Of a stretch of 64,000 bases of DNA, positions 23,569-31,822 are shown piece by piece (positions within the stretch are counted from its first letter, which is position 1; every line of letters begins with the position of its first letter). Source of the DNA: Caulobacter sp. SL161 (GTDB lineage: Bacteria; Pseudomonadota; Alphaproteobacteria; Caulobacterales; Caulobacteraceae); assembly GCF_026672375.1 (NCBI RefSeq), contig NZ_JAPPRA010000001.1, positions 3,882,279 to 3,946,278 on the forward strand, in the 5' to 3' direction. Under the pieces are notes generated by a model. That model had not been told where the DNA came from. It was given only the letters and a program-made list of their open reading frames with translations, and ran no database searches. The translations under genes and the position numbers were made by a program.

Positions 23569-23819
23569 CCCCGAAGCCGCAGCCGTCGAACGACAAGCAC
23601 GAGGCCCTGTATCAGGAACTCGTCGCCGTTATGCGCAAGTACGAGCTTTCTCAGGTCGAGATCCTCGCGGTCGTCGCCAACATCACCGGCAAGTGCCTCG
23701 CCTTTCAGGACCAGACCAAGGGCACGGCCGACGACTACATGCGGATCGTCATCGCCAACCTCGAGGAAGGCAACCGTCAGGCTGCCGCCGAGCTGCTCAA
23801 CCCCATCGGGAGGGCGTGA
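23565..23819 (+). CDS. Small phage protein of unknown function (84 aa)
   Basis: An 84-residue helical protein (KHEALYQELVAVMRKYELSQVEILAVVANITGKCLAFQDQ...). It is 4-base coupled to the cupin-like gene and overlaps the next start (TGATG). The helical bundle pattern is common among phage accessory proteins; no family recognised. Confidence 0.65.
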   Translation: MTPKPQPSNDKHEALYQELVAVMRKYELSQVEILAVVANITGKCLAFQDQTKGTADDYMRIVIANLEEGNRQAAAELLNPIGRA

Positions 23820-24205
23820 TGGTCGAAGTCATCACCGTTGAGGAACTGCACCAGCGCTTCAAAGCCCAGGACGTCGGCGAGCGCCGCTTCATCGCCATGA
23901 AGTGCCCGATCTGCGGCACTGTCCAGAACATGCAATCCCTGCTGACGGCGGGCGCTGGCGAAACGGAGGACCAGGTCGAGCGCTACATCGGCTTTAGCTG
24001 CGTCGGGCGCTGGACAAACGCCGGCCCGCACAAGCGCGGCGAGCCGCCCGGTCGCGGCTGCGACTGGACGCTCGGCGGGCTCCTCAAGTTCCAAAAGCTA
24101 GAGGTCGTAAACGCGCGCGGCCGGCGCGAACCGTACTTCGAGATCGCCACGCAGGAAGAGGCCAAGGCGCTCATGGCGCAGCAGGAGACCCTCGCCCATG
24201 GCTGA
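23819..24205 (+). CDS. Zinc-binding phage protein, VVA0879-like
   Basis: A 128-residue protein starting MVEVITVEELHQRFKAQ. FIAMKCPICGTVQNMQSL carries a C-x2-C pair, and FSCVGRW...GRGCDWTL carries two further cysteines, giving a four-cysteine zinc site. This layout resembles the VVA0879 family of phage proteins, whose function is not known. It overlaps both neighbouring genes. Confidence 0.65.
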   Translation: MVEVITVEELHQRFKAQDVGERRFIAMKCPICGTVQNMQSLLTAGAGETEDQVERYIGFSCVGRWTNAGPHKRGEPPGRGCDWTLGGLLKFQKLEVVNARGRREPYFEIATQEEAKALMAQQETLAHG

Positions 24206-24878
24206 CGGAACCAAGAGCCTGGGCGAGAAGCTGTTCGACAGCCTCGTCACCGCCCGTGCCGAAACGACGACCTGGGCGGCGTTGTCGGACCAGGACCGCA
24301 CCATCTGCGAGAAGGCAGCCCTGGCCTTCTGCGCGCGGCTATCCCACGACGAGGCCACCCAGGCGGTGATCGCCGAGCTGACCGAACAAAACCAGCGGCT
24401 GATCAACGAGGCGACGGCACGCGCGCGAGCTGACAGCGCTTATCGGGCGCGCTGGGCGCGCGACCCCAAAATGGTCACCGTCGACGAGATCCGCAGGCAT
24501 CTTGCGGGCCTTCGACCCTATTGGTCTGAGGCCTTGGCCGAGATGCAGAACCGGGTCTTTTCGGCCGAAGACAAGGCCGATCTCTTGGTCGGCCTCACGC
24601 CTCGCCTGTGGTTGATCACCTACCTGCTCAAGTCGGGCGATCGGACCTGGAGCGCCTATGATCGCGAGGAAGCTGCGCTGAAGGAGATCGAAGCACCAAA
24701 GGGCGAGGAAGTTTTCCACAAGCAGCTGGTCCGCCTCTACGCCGGCTGCCACGTACATCCCGATCGCTTCGCGATCACAAACTTGGATGGCGAGGACCTC
24801 TGCCACGATTGCGCCAACGCCTGGGTAGAGGGCGAGGGCGACCACCAGGCTTACCTTGAACAGGAGGCCGGGCGATGA
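24198..24878 (+). CDS. Phage protein of unknown function with a C-terminal Cys/His cluster (226 aa)
   Basis: The first 120 residues are helical and charged (TTTWAALSDQDRTICEKAALAFC...). A central region (KADLLVGLTPRLWLITYLL) is hydrophobic. The C-terminus has AGCHVHPDRFAITNLDGEDLCHDC, with three cysteines and three histidines, probably a zinc site. It is translationally coupled to both neighbours. No family recognised. Confidence 0.62.
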   Translation: MADGTKSLGEKLFDSLVTARAETTTWAALSDQDRTICEKAALAFCARLSHDEATQAVIAELTEQNQRLINEATARARADSAYRARWARDPKMVTVDEIRRHLAGLRPYWSEALAEMQNRVFSAEDKADLLVGLTPRLWLITYLLKSGDRTWSAYDREEAALKEIEAPKGEEVFHKQLVRLYAGCHVHPDRFAITNLDGEDLCHDCANAWVEGEGDHQAYLEQEAGR

Positions 24879-25318
24879 CAGCCCAGCCTCTACCCACCGT
24901 CGCCCTGTCGATCCTCCAGCCGTGGGCTTGGCTCATCGTCAACGGCTACAAGGACATCGAGAACCGCACCTGGCGGACGCATCGGCGCGGGCCGATCCTG
25001 GTCCACACCGGCAAGGGCTTTGACAGCGAGGCGCACGACCTCCTGCGACTAGGCATCCACCCGACCCCAGGCATGGCGGCCTTCGGTTGCTCGGAGATCC
25101 AGGCCGCCTATCAGCATGCGCTCGAAACGCACCAGGTGCAGCGCGGCGGCATCGTTGGCGTGACCACCATCACCGGATGCGTAAGCACGCACGGAAGCCT
25201 CTGGTTCTGCGGTCCATACGGCTTCACGCTCGCGGACGCTCGCCCCCTGCCATTCATGCCGCTGAGCGGCGCGCGGGGGTTCTTCCCGACCGAGTACGTC
25301 GCCCCCGAAGGCTGCTGA
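24875..25318 (+). CDS. ASCH-domain protein
   Basis: A 147-residue protein with a clear ASCH (PUA-like) signature: ALSILQPWAWLIVNGYKDIENRTW, then HRRGPILVHTGKG, a GGIVGVTTITGCV strand and FPTEY near the end. ASCH domains bind RNA or modified nucleosides; some are nucleases or base-specific hydrolases. Phage copies often sit among small early genes. It overlaps both neighbours by 1-4 bases. The target is unknown. Confidence 0.85.
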   Translation: MTAQPLPTVALSILQPWAWLIVNGYKDIENRTWRTHRRGPILVHTGKGFDSEAHDLLRLGIHPTPGMAAFGCSEIQAAYQHALETHQVQRGGIVGVTTITGCVSTHGSLWFCGPYGFTLADARPLPFMPLSGARGFFPTEYVAPEGC

Positions 25319-26004
25319 TGGACCCGTTCGATCACGACCCGCTCAACAGGAACTACCGAGGCCCGCTTCGCGCCGACGGCAAGCACCCTTACAACAGCCA
25401 CTGGTGGGCCGAGGGCGAGGATTGCTGGCGACTGTGGACGCCGGCCGAACATCACCTCCTGGGGGTGGTCCCGCTGAACAACGGCGCGTGGCTTGCCGGC
25501 TTTTGCCCGGCTCACTACGATCCTCAATATCCGGATCGCGCTGCGGCGATCCGCGCAGTGGCCGCCGACTTCCTGCGGACAATCCGCCATCGTCGGGCGT
25601 CGCGACAACGCATCGAGCACCGGGAAGCAGGCAGGCTCACTGGCTTTGATCACATCACCAGGCGCGAGGAGTTTCGCGCCCGCGCATGGCTTTGCCGGAT
25701 CTTACATCGCGAGCTGGGCACGCGCGGTCGCTGGCCCCGGCAGGCAGTCCGCTTCCGCGCCGCCTTCTACGAGGAGATCGCGCGGGACGAGGTCAAACGG
25801 CTTGATCGCTACGTCGAAAGCTGGGCTCGCCAGCGCGCAGGCCTCGAACCCCGCAAAGGTAAGAAGGAGAAGTCCGCATACGCCGCCCGCTTAAGCCAGG
25901 AGCGCGCTAAAGCGGACGCTCACTACACCCAGGAGAAACTGGAAGCCATGCTGCGCCTAGGCCGATGCGTGGCGCGCGCCGAGCGTCTTCGAGCAGCCGC
26001 ATGA
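25318..26004 (+). CDS. Phage protein of unknown function, basic C-terminus (228 aa)
   Basis: It starts MDPFDHDPLNRNYRGPLRADGKHPYNSHWW. The first 90 residues are tryptophan- and proline-rich with GFCPAHYDPQYPDRAAAI; the rest is a long arginine-rich helical stretch (YVESWARQRAGLEPRKGKKEKSAYAARL...). It probably contacts nucleic acid through the basic half, an inference from charge only. ATG 25318 overlaps the ASCH stop. Confidence 0.62.
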   Translation: MDPFDHDPLNRNYRGPLRADGKHPYNSHWWAEGEDCWRLWTPAEHHLLGVVPLNNGAWLAGFCPAHYDPQYPDRAAAIRAVAADFLRTIRHRRASRQRIEHREAGRLTGFDHITRREEFRARAWLCRILHRELGTRGRWPRQAVRFRAAFYEEIARDEVKRLDRYVESWARQRAGLEPRKGKKEKSAYAARLSQERAKADAHYTQEKLEAMLRLGRCVARAERLRAAA

Positions 26005-26165
26005 AGGCCGCCGCGCGCCAGCACCAGGACCCTCAGCGCACGCCGCAAGGCGCAGCGCTCGACCCTGCGTTGGTGCGCCTGATCGAAGCCCTTGCCCAGG
26101 CCGATGCAGATCGCGACTATGCCGCCGCTGCGAAAGCGAGAGAGCGCGACGATGTCCAATCTTAA
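26001..26165 (+). CDS. Small phage protein of unknown function (54 aa)
   Basis: MKAAARQHQDPQRTPQGAAL then a helix LVRLIEALAQADADRDYAAAAKARE. ATG 26001 overlaps the previous stop by 4 bases, and the 3' end overlaps the next gene by 14 bases. No family recognised. Confidence 0.55.
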   Translation: MKAAARQHQDPQRTPQGAALDPALVRLIEALAQADADRDYAAAAKARERDDVQS

Positions 26166-26463
26166 CTTTCCCGAGTTCCGACGAGTGGTCACGGCCGCTG
26201 GCTGGGCACTCGAGGATAAAGGCGTTCAGCCGGCCGAAATTCGCCTAACCGGTCCCGACATGGATCTCTTCCGCGATTGTCGTGAAATCCTCGATCAACT
26301 GACAGCCCCAACCGCCGCGACGGCGGACGCCCTGCGCTCGCCGCAGCCTACAACCTTCATGGGCCTGAAGGTCGTTGACGCCGACAAGGACGAAGGATCG
26401 TGCGTGGCCGGTTACAATCGCGGAGGTCGCGCGCTCGAGCACATCTCGGTGCCGATAGCCTAG
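26152..26463 (+). CDS. Phage protein of unknown function (103 aa)
   Basis: A 103-residue protein (MSNLNFPEFRRVVTAAGWALEDKG...), last gene before the recombinase, ending 2 bases before its ATG. A central proline-threonine linker divides two short helical-strand parts. Position suggests a possible recombination directionality factor, but basic DNA-binding features are weak, so this is only a possibility. Confidence 0.55.
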   Translation: MSNLNFPEFRRVVTAAGWALEDKGVQPAEIRLTGPDMDLFRDCREILDQLTAPTAATADALRSPQPTTFMGLKVVDADKDEGSCVAGYNRGGRALEHISVPIA

Positions 26464-26465
26464 CT

Positions 26466-28082
26466 ATGCGCGTCGCGATCTACGCTCGCTATTCCGACGA
26501 CAAGCAAAACCCCGGCTCGATCGCTGACCAGCTCGCGCTCTGCCGTCGCCATGCGCGCGCGCGCGGCTGGACGATCGTCAACGAATACACCGACGCGGCG
26601 ATCTCGGCCGATCTGCTGGTCACGCGGCCGGGCGCTCAAGCCCTGTTGCGCGCGGCCGAGACCGGCGCCTTCGACCTGATCCTGGTCGAGCATCAGGACA
26701 GGCTGTTCCGGAACCTCGCCGAGAACGCGACCGCCTTCAAACGCCTGACCTATTTCGGCGTCGGCATCGCGACCCTGGCCAAGGATCGCCTCCAGTTGAT
26801 GGACATCGCGATCGAAGGCCTGATGTCCGAGCTGTACCTTCAGAACCTCTCGGACAAGACCAAGCGCGGCATGCACTCGAATGGCGAGAAGGGCCTTTCG
26901 ATGGGCGGCCGCGTCTATGGCTACCGCTCCACGCCCGGCGGCGAGATGACGATTGTCGAGGATGAGGCCGCGATCGTGCGAACGGCGTTCGGGCTCTACA
27001 ACGAGGGCTGGAGCTGCCGCGACATCGCCGACCACTTCAACAAGGAGGGCACGCCCGGCCCGACGGGAGGCCTCTGGAACGCCTCGGCCTTCAGCGGATC
27101 GCGCCAGCGCGGGAACGGCATCCTGCGGTGCGAGCTGTATGTCGGCGTCAAGGTCTGGAACCGGTTCGACAAGAGCAAAGACCCCGACACCGGCAAGCGC
27201 GTCCAGACGATCAAGCCCGAGGGCGAGTGGAAGCGAACGCCGGTTCCGCAGCTCCGGATCATCGACGACGCAACATGGTCGACCGCGCAAAAGCGACTGG
27301 CCATCACATCGGAGACCAAGCCCAGCACCCTGGCCAATCAGGCCAAGCCCGGCGTCTTCACCGGGCTGCTCAAGTGCGGGGCCTGCGGTGAGAACTACAT
27401 CGTCGCGGGCCGCGCCCGGCTGCAATGCAGCACGATCCGGAACAAGGGCCGCCACGCGTGCGCCAATGGCCGCACGGTCGGCCGAGCCGCAGTCGAAGAC
27501 CGTATCCTGACCGGCCTGAAAGAACGCCTGCTTAGCCCCGAGGCCGCCGCGATCTATGTCCGCGCCTATCACGAGCGCTGGAAGGCCAACGCCGGCGATC
27601 GGCGAGCCCGCCGCGCGCCGCTTGAACGTCGCCTCGCCGAGACCCAGCGCAGGATCGACCGCGCGCTGAACGCCATCCTCGACGGCTACGCCAGCGCCGA
27701 CCTAAAAACGCGCCTGCAGAGTCTAGAGGATGAGCGCGACGCCCTTAAGCACGAGCTGGCCAGCATCGGCGACGACGATCCGATCACGCTGCATCCCGGC
27801 CTCGCCGACGTCTATGCGCAGCGGATCAGCGACCTTCAGGAGAGGCTCGAGGAGTACACCAAGGGCAAGCCCTCGCCCAAGGACCGCCAAGCCATCGCGG
27901 CCGCCCGCGCCCTGGTCGATCGCATCGAAATCATGCCGACGTCTCACGCGCGCGGAGCGCACGTCGAGATCACCTTGTTCGGTGATCTCGCGCGCTTCCT
28001 TCGTCCTGGCGTCAACGAGGCTCAATGTATGAGCCTGCTGGTGGCGGGGGGCGGGATCGAACCGCCGACCTGTGGGTTATGA
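26466..28082 (+). CDS. Large serine recombinase (phage integrase)
   Basis: A 538-residue site-specific recombinase. The catalytic domain starts VAIYARYSDDKQNPGSIADQ with nucleophile Ser10 and includes LILVEHQDRLFRNLAE. The recombinase domain follows (GYRSTPGGEMTIVEDEAAIVRTAF, WNASAFSG), then a zinc ribbon GLLKCGACGENY...CSTIRNKG...CANG and a coiled coil at about 385-440. Translation starts at ATG 26466; an upstream start adds 22 residues from the previous gene. The last 15 or so codons are antisense to the tRNA 3' half, so the C-terminus changes when the phage excises. One 13-bp palindrome lies at about codon 172. Confidence 0.95.
   Translation: MRVAIYARYSDDKQNPGSIADQLALCRRHARARGWTIVNEYTDAAISADLLVTRPGAQALLRAAETGAFDLILVEHQDRLFRNLAENATAFKRLTYFGVGIATLAKDRLQLMDIAIEGLMSELYLQNLSDKTKRGMHSNGEKGLSMGGRVYGYRSTPGGEMTIVEDEAAIVRTAFGLYNEGWSCRDIADHFNKEGTPGPTGGLWNASAFSGSRQRGNGILRCELYVGVKVWNRFDKSKDPDTGKRVQTIKPEGEWKRTPVPQLRIIDDATWSTAQKRLAITSETKPSTLANQAKPGVFTGLLKCGACGENYIVAGRARLQCSTIRNKGRHACANGRTVGRAAVEDRILTGLKERLLSPEAAAIYVRAYHERWKANAGDRRARRAPLERRLAETQRRIDRALNAILDGYASADLKTRLQSLEDERDALKHELASIGDDDPITLHPGLADVYAQRISDLQERLEEYTKGKPSPKDRQAIAAARALVDRIEIMPTSHARGAHVEITLFGDLARFLRPGVNEAQCMSLLVAGGGIEPPTCGL
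26979..26991. repeat. CGAACGGCGTTCG palindrome, site 9
   Basis: Exact copy inside the serine recombinase gene, frame R-T-A-F-G. It is the last copy; none was found in the 36 kb of chromosome beyond. Confidence 0.85.
28039..28082. other. Right attachment-site region (tRNA 3' half and recombinase end)
   Basis: The overlap between the recombinase C-terminal codons and the tRNA 3' half marks where phage meets chromosome. The 3' half (T arm, acceptor strand, CCA) is on the phage side, so it was probably brought in by the phage. The exact crossover bases cannot be fixed without the left junction or an empty site. Confidence 0.65.
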
Positions 28083-28115
28083 ATCCACCGCTCTAACCAT
28101 CTGAGCTACCCAGCC
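28039..28115 (-). tRNA. tRNA with anticodon CAT (Met elongator or lysidine-Ile)
   Basis: A 77-base cloverleaf read on the minus strand from 28115. Acceptor GGCTGGG, D stem GCTC/GAGC, anticodon loop TTCATAA, T stem GGCGG/CCGCC with loop TTCGATC, then CCCCGCC-ACCA with encoded CCA. It is not the initiator, which would have three G:C pairs next to the anticodon loop. Two flaws are visible: position 4 (T) faces C69 in the acceptor stem, and A31 faces C39 in the anticodon stem. The acceptor mismatch may come from the phage-derived 3' half. Elongator Met and Ile2 cannot be told apart from sequence alone. Confidence 0.92.
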
Positions 28116-28159
28116 ATAGCCAGGACGGACGGGGGTCATACGCCCAAGCGCGCTTCGCA

Positions 28160-29209
28160 TCAAGCCCGCGATGTCATTCCATCGAGTGCGGCTTCCAAGC
28201 GACGCGCCAGCTCCTGGGGGCTGTACTCGGTCAGCACCTGTTGGCGAGCGACCGCGCCGAGGCGCACAGCCGTCTCGCGATCGCTGATCAGCTCGGCCAG
28301 AGCCTCGGCAAGGCGATCGGGATCATTGTCCGGGACCAGGCGACCATCGCGCCCATCGGTCAGGATCTCGAGCGGTCCGTCGATCTCGCTGGCCACCACG
28401 GGCAAGCCCACCGCCATCGCCTCCAGCAAGGTCAGGGGAAAGCCTTCCTGGTGGGACGGAAACGCGAAGAGATCTCCCGTCGCGAGGAAGCCGGCGACGT
28501 CCCCGGTCCACCCCTTCAGGGTGACGCTGGCCTGAAGGTCCAGGTCGCGGATCAGCCCCTCCAGCGCGCCTCGCTCATCGCCTTCGCCGGCGATCTCGCA
28601 CGTGACCTCGTAGTCCCAGGCCCGCAGCTTGCCGACGGCGTGGATGAGAACGTCAAAGCCCTTCTTCGGATGCAGGCGTCCTGCGGCGACGATCCGGATC
28701 GGGCGCCCCGCCTCGGCGAAGGGGCGCGCCTCGGCGCTGGGCGGCTTGACGGCGTTGGGGACGAACCAGACATGGTCGGCGGGCGCGCCCCGCTCGATCG
28801 CCAGCGCCGCCAGGTGCTGACCGACGCACACATAGTGCGTGCCCGGCGTTACGTCGAAAGAGGGTTTGTGCAGGCAGACCGCGCGCACCACGTCCTCGGG
28901 CGCGGCCTTGTCGAACACGCGCGCCGGGCGCTGGCCGTGGCTGAAGATCAGGGCCGGGCGATAGGTCTTCACCAGCGCGCGCGCCGCGCCGACCGTGATC
29001 GGATCCCAGTCGGTCAGGGCCGGCATGGCGCTGAGCGGCGGCGTCCGATTGGCCTGAGCGACCGCCATCTTGCCCCCCTTGCGCACCACGCCGACGCATC
29101 GCCCTCCCCGGCGCGCGGCCCAGGCCTCGAGGATCGGCTGGTAGTCGAGGAACACCTGCTCAAGACCGCCGAGGCCCTTGCCCAGCATGGCGTGCAGGAT
29201 GGTGGTCAA
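28160..29209 (-). CDS. Glycosyltransferase family 4 (GT-B fold)
   Basis: A 349-residue cytoplasmic or membrane-associated sugar transferase. The N-terminal lobe has GKGLGGLEQVFLDY; the C-terminal lobe has VAAGRLHPKKGFDVLIHAV (nucleotide-sugar site), AGEGDERGALEGLI, VTLKGW, and the family 4 signature FPSHQEGFPLTLLEAMAVGLPVVAS with the E-x7-E pair. It probably adds a sugar during surface polysaccharide assembly; donor and acceptor are unknown. It is the first chromosomal gene past the prophage and is not clearly in an operon. Confidence 0.9.
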   Translation of the reverse strand: MTTILHAMLGKGLGGLEQVFLDYQPILEAWAARRGGRCVGVVRKGGKMAVAQANRTPPLSAMPALTDWDPITVGAARALVKTYRPALIFSHGQRPARVFDKAAPEDVVRAVCLHKPSFDVTPGTHYVCVGQHLAALAIERGAPADHVWFVPNAVKPPSAEARPFAEAGRPIRIVAAGRLHPKKGFDVLIHAVGKLRAWDYEVTCEIAGEGDERGALEGLIRDLDLQASVTLKGWTGDVAGFLATGDLFAFPSHQEGFPLTLLEAMAVGLPVVASEIDGPLEILTDGRDGRLVPDNDPDRLAEALAELISDRETAVRLGAVARQQVLTEYSPQELARRLEAALDGMTSRA

Positions 29210-29314
29210 GGCGGACTCCAGGGGAGGCGTTTCGGGGCGCGACCATCGTGGCGCGCGGCCCTGGTGTCAACGCGGGAGCTTGGGCTTGTGATCCGCCCCC
29301 CGTGACGACTGCGA

Positions 29315-30433
29315 TCAGGATGCGCCGCAGAGCCGCTCGGCCACCGTCTCGCCGATCGCCAGCGAACTGGTCAGGCCGGGGCTCTCGATGCCGAACAGGG
29401 CCATCAGCCCCGCAAGGCCGTGATCCTCGACGCCCCTGAGCTGGAAGTCCGGTTGCGGTTCACCAGGACCGTGCAGCTTGGGCCGCACGCCCGCATAGTC
29501 GGGGACCAGCCTGTCCGCCGGCAGGTCCGGCCAGAACTTGCGGATATAGGCGGCGAAGGCCTCCGCCTTGGCCGGATCGACCGAATAGTCCGGCGCAGAT
29601 ACGTACTCCAGGTCGGGTCCGAACACCGCCTGGCCGCCCATGTCATTGCGGTAGTGTGTGCCCAGCGCCCCATGGATCGGCGGCGGATAGATCAGCCGCT
29701 GGAACGGCGCCTTGCCGCTGAGCCGGAAATAGATCCCCTTGCCGAAGTGGGCCTTGGGAACCTGTTCGGCGGGATAGCCCTCGATCCGGCCCGCCACCGC
29801 CTGAGAGGACAGGCCCGGCGCGGTGACCAACAGACGGCAGGTCAAGTCGGTGGGCTCGGCGCCGCCGGCGCGGACCCGGAAGCCGCCGCCGGCCAGGGGC
29901 TCGGCGCCCTCGAACGGCGTCGACAGCACCACCGCCCCGCCGGCGGCTTCGATCTCGCCCTGCAGGGCCAGCATGTAGTCATGGCTGGCGAACACGCCGC
30001 TTTCGGGTGACAACAGGGCGGCGTGGGCGTTTAGGCCCGGCTCCAGCGCTCTGGCCTGCGCCCCGGTCAAGCGCTCCATGCCCTCGACATCATTGGCCAG
30101 GGCCTGATCCCAGATGGTGTCGAGTCGCGCGATCTCGTCCTCCGAGGTCGCCACCACCAGCTTGCCGCACTTCTTGTAGGGAACCTTGTGAGCGTCGCAG
30201 AAGGCGTACAGCGCCCGCCGCCCCTGGACGCACAGCTTGGCCTTCAAGGACCCGGTCGGATAGTAGAGCCCGCCGTGGATCACCTCGGAATTGCGGGACG
30301 ACACCCCCTCCCCGATGCGCCCCTGCTCCTCCAGGACCGCGACCACCAGCCCGCGCTGCGACAGGGCGTAGCCGCAGGCCAGCCCCACCGCGCCGGCGCC
30401 CACCACCACTGCGTCGAAATCAAACTCGCTCAT
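29315..30433 (-). CDS. FAD-dependent oxidoreductase, L-2-hydroxyglutarate oxidase-like
   Basis: A 372-residue flavoprotein of the DAO family. FAD-binding GAGAVGLACGYALSQRG lies at residues 12-28, followed by the family signature SSRNSEVIHGGLYYP. VTAPGLSSQAVA and GVRPKLHGPGEPQPDF follow, and GIESPGLTSSLAIGE at the C-terminus completes the FAD site. These features match the LhgO type, which oxidises L-2-hydroxyglutarate and passes electrons to quinone. Substrate assignment is by family only. It is transcribed divergently from the DUF418 gene. Confidence 0.85.
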   Translation of the reverse strand: MSEFDFDAVVVGAGAVGLACGYALSQRGLVVAVLEEQGRIGEGVSSRNSEVIHGGLYYPTGSLKAKLCVQGRRALYAFCDAHKVPYKKCGKLVVATSEDEIARLDTIWDQALANDVEGMERLTGAQARALEPGLNAHAALLSPESGVFASHDYMLALQGEIEAAGGAVVLSTPFEGAEPLAGGGFRVRAGGAEPTDLTCRLLVTAPGLSSQAVAGRIEGYPAEQVPKAHFGKGIYFRLSGKAPFQRLIYPPPIHGALGTHYRNDMGGQAVFGPDLEYVSAPDYSVDPAKAEAFAAYIRKFWPDLPADRLVPDYAGVRPKLHGPGEPQPDFQLRGVEDHGLAGLMALFGIESPGLTSSLAIGETVAERLCGAS

Positions 30434-30564
30434 GCCGCCACCTTAGACGAGGCGCCCCGATCCGCCAGTCGCTAAGCCCCCGCCTTGATTGACAGCGCTG
30501 GCAAACGCGGCATGGTCTGACCACGCGACGCGAAAGACGATCGCGGCTCGGGGGGAACCAGACC

Positions 30565-31734
30565 ATGGACGGCACGCCGGCCGCGCCAGCGCGCAACCTG
30601 TTAATCGATACGCTGCGGGCCTTCGCCCTGATCGGCGTCTACATGGTCCACATGTTCGAGCAGTACGAGATCTACTGGGCTGCGCCGAACCAGAACCTGA
30701 CCCACACGATCTTCACCACCTTCTTCATGGGCAAGGCGTTCAGCCTGCTGACCCTGTGCTTTGGCCTCAGCTTCTTCCTGCTGATGGACAAGGCCGATCG
30801 ACGGGGGACCAATTTCTCGGGTCGTTTCGCCTGGCGGATGGTGGTGCTGGCCCTGATCGGTCTGGCCCATAGCCTCGTCTATCGCGGCGACATCCTGATG
30901 GTGCTGGCGCCGCTGGGCCTGTTGCTGATCGCGTTCTATCGGGCAAGCAGCAAAGTGATCCTGGCGGTCGCGGCGATCCTGCTGGCCCAGCCTCTGCTGG
31001 CCTTCCAGATCATCAGCGCTGCGACGGGCGCGACCTGGGCCAACGCCGCGCCGCATCACTGGGGCGACACGGGTCCGGCCTTCTATCGCACCGCCCCTCT
31101 GGACCAGATGCTGACCTGGAACGTCTGGCAGGGACAGAGCTTCAAGTGGTGGTTCTTCATCGAGACAGGCCGTCTCTTCCAGATCCTGGCGCTGTTCCTG
31201 ATCGGCCTGAGCCTGGGCCGCGCGGGGGTGTTCGACGCGCCGGAACGGTTCGTCCGCCAGCGCCGCCGCGCCTTGGTCGCGTTGATCGTCGTGGCCCTGC
31301 TGGCCCGCTTTGGCCAAGCCCCGCTGGCCGCCCTGCTGCCCGACGCGACCGCCGCGCCGATGGCGCGCAAGCTGCTGGGGAACCTGATGGGTGGCTGGTT
31401 CGACGTTTCGGTGATGGGCGTCTATGTGCTTCTGATCGTCGAGGCCTATCAGGGCGTTGGCCGGAAGCTGCTGGAACGCCTGGCGCCGATGGGCCGGATG
31501 ACCCTGACCTTCTATGTCCTGCAGTCGCTGATCTGGGTCCCGGTGTTCTACGGCTTTGGCCTGGGCGCCTGGGAGTGGCTGCCGCAGGGAACGGCGCTTT
31601 GGCTGGGCGTCGGCTTCCTGGTGATCCAGGGCGTGGTGGCGACCCTGTGGTTCAAGCGCTTCCACTACGGCCCGCTGGAGTGGGTCTGGCGCGCGGCGAC
31701 CTATGGGACGGTGAAGGTGCCGTTCATGCGGTGA
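30565..31734 (+). CDS. DUF418-domain integral membrane protein (YeiB-like)
   Basis: A 389-residue protein with about ten hydrophobic segments. RNLLIDTLRAFALIGVYMVHM at residues 11-31 is the standard opening of DUF418/YeiB proteins, related to membrane acyltransferases. The C-terminal DUF418 part includes GRMTLTFYVLQSL and WFKRFHYGPLEWVWRAATY. A role in transport or envelope modification is likely, but no substrate is known for the family. A GGGGGAA ribosome site precedes ATG 30565. Confidence 0.88.
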   Translation: MDGTPAAPARNLLIDTLRAFALIGVYMVHMFEQYEIYWAAPNQNLTHTIFTTFFMGKAFSLLTLCFGLSFFLLMDKADRRGTNFSGRFAWRMVVLALIGLAHSLVYRGDILMVLAPLGLLLIAFYRASSKVILAVAAILLAQPLLAFQIISAATGATWANAAPHHWGDTGPAFYRTAPLDQMLTWNVWQGQSFKWWFFIETGRLFQILALFLIGLSLGRAGVFDAPERFVRQRRRALVALIVVALLARFGQAPLAALLPDATAAPMARKLLGNLMGGWFDVSVMGVYVLLIVEAYQGVGRKLLERLAPMGRMTLTFYVLQSLIWVPVFYGFGLGAWEWLPQGTALWLGVGFLVIQGVVATLWFKRFHYGPLEWVWRAATYGTVKVPFMR

Positions 31735-31822
31735 GAAGCGGAGCTTTGGGGCGACGGCTTGGGGTGGAAAGCTGAACCTCAGGAGCCTAATCCTGATGGT
31801 GGAATAGCTTCAGGACGCCATC

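Larger units (their letters stand above)
1..28082. mobile_element. Right-hand 28 kb of an integrated lambda-like prophage
   Basis: Terminase, gpW-like, portal and S49 protease genes in lambda order, a Cro/CI-type switch, a CII-like regulator, phage methyltransferases and a serine recombinase whose reading frame ends inside a tRNA gene define this stretch as prophage. The right boundary lies within or at the 3' end of the tRNA (28039-28115). The left boundary, the remaining capsid and tail genes and lysis genes are outside the window. Most genes overlap their neighbours by 1-4 bases (ATGA or TGATG), as in compact phage operons. I see no disabled gene in this part, so the element may be intact. 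Confidence 0.95.
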
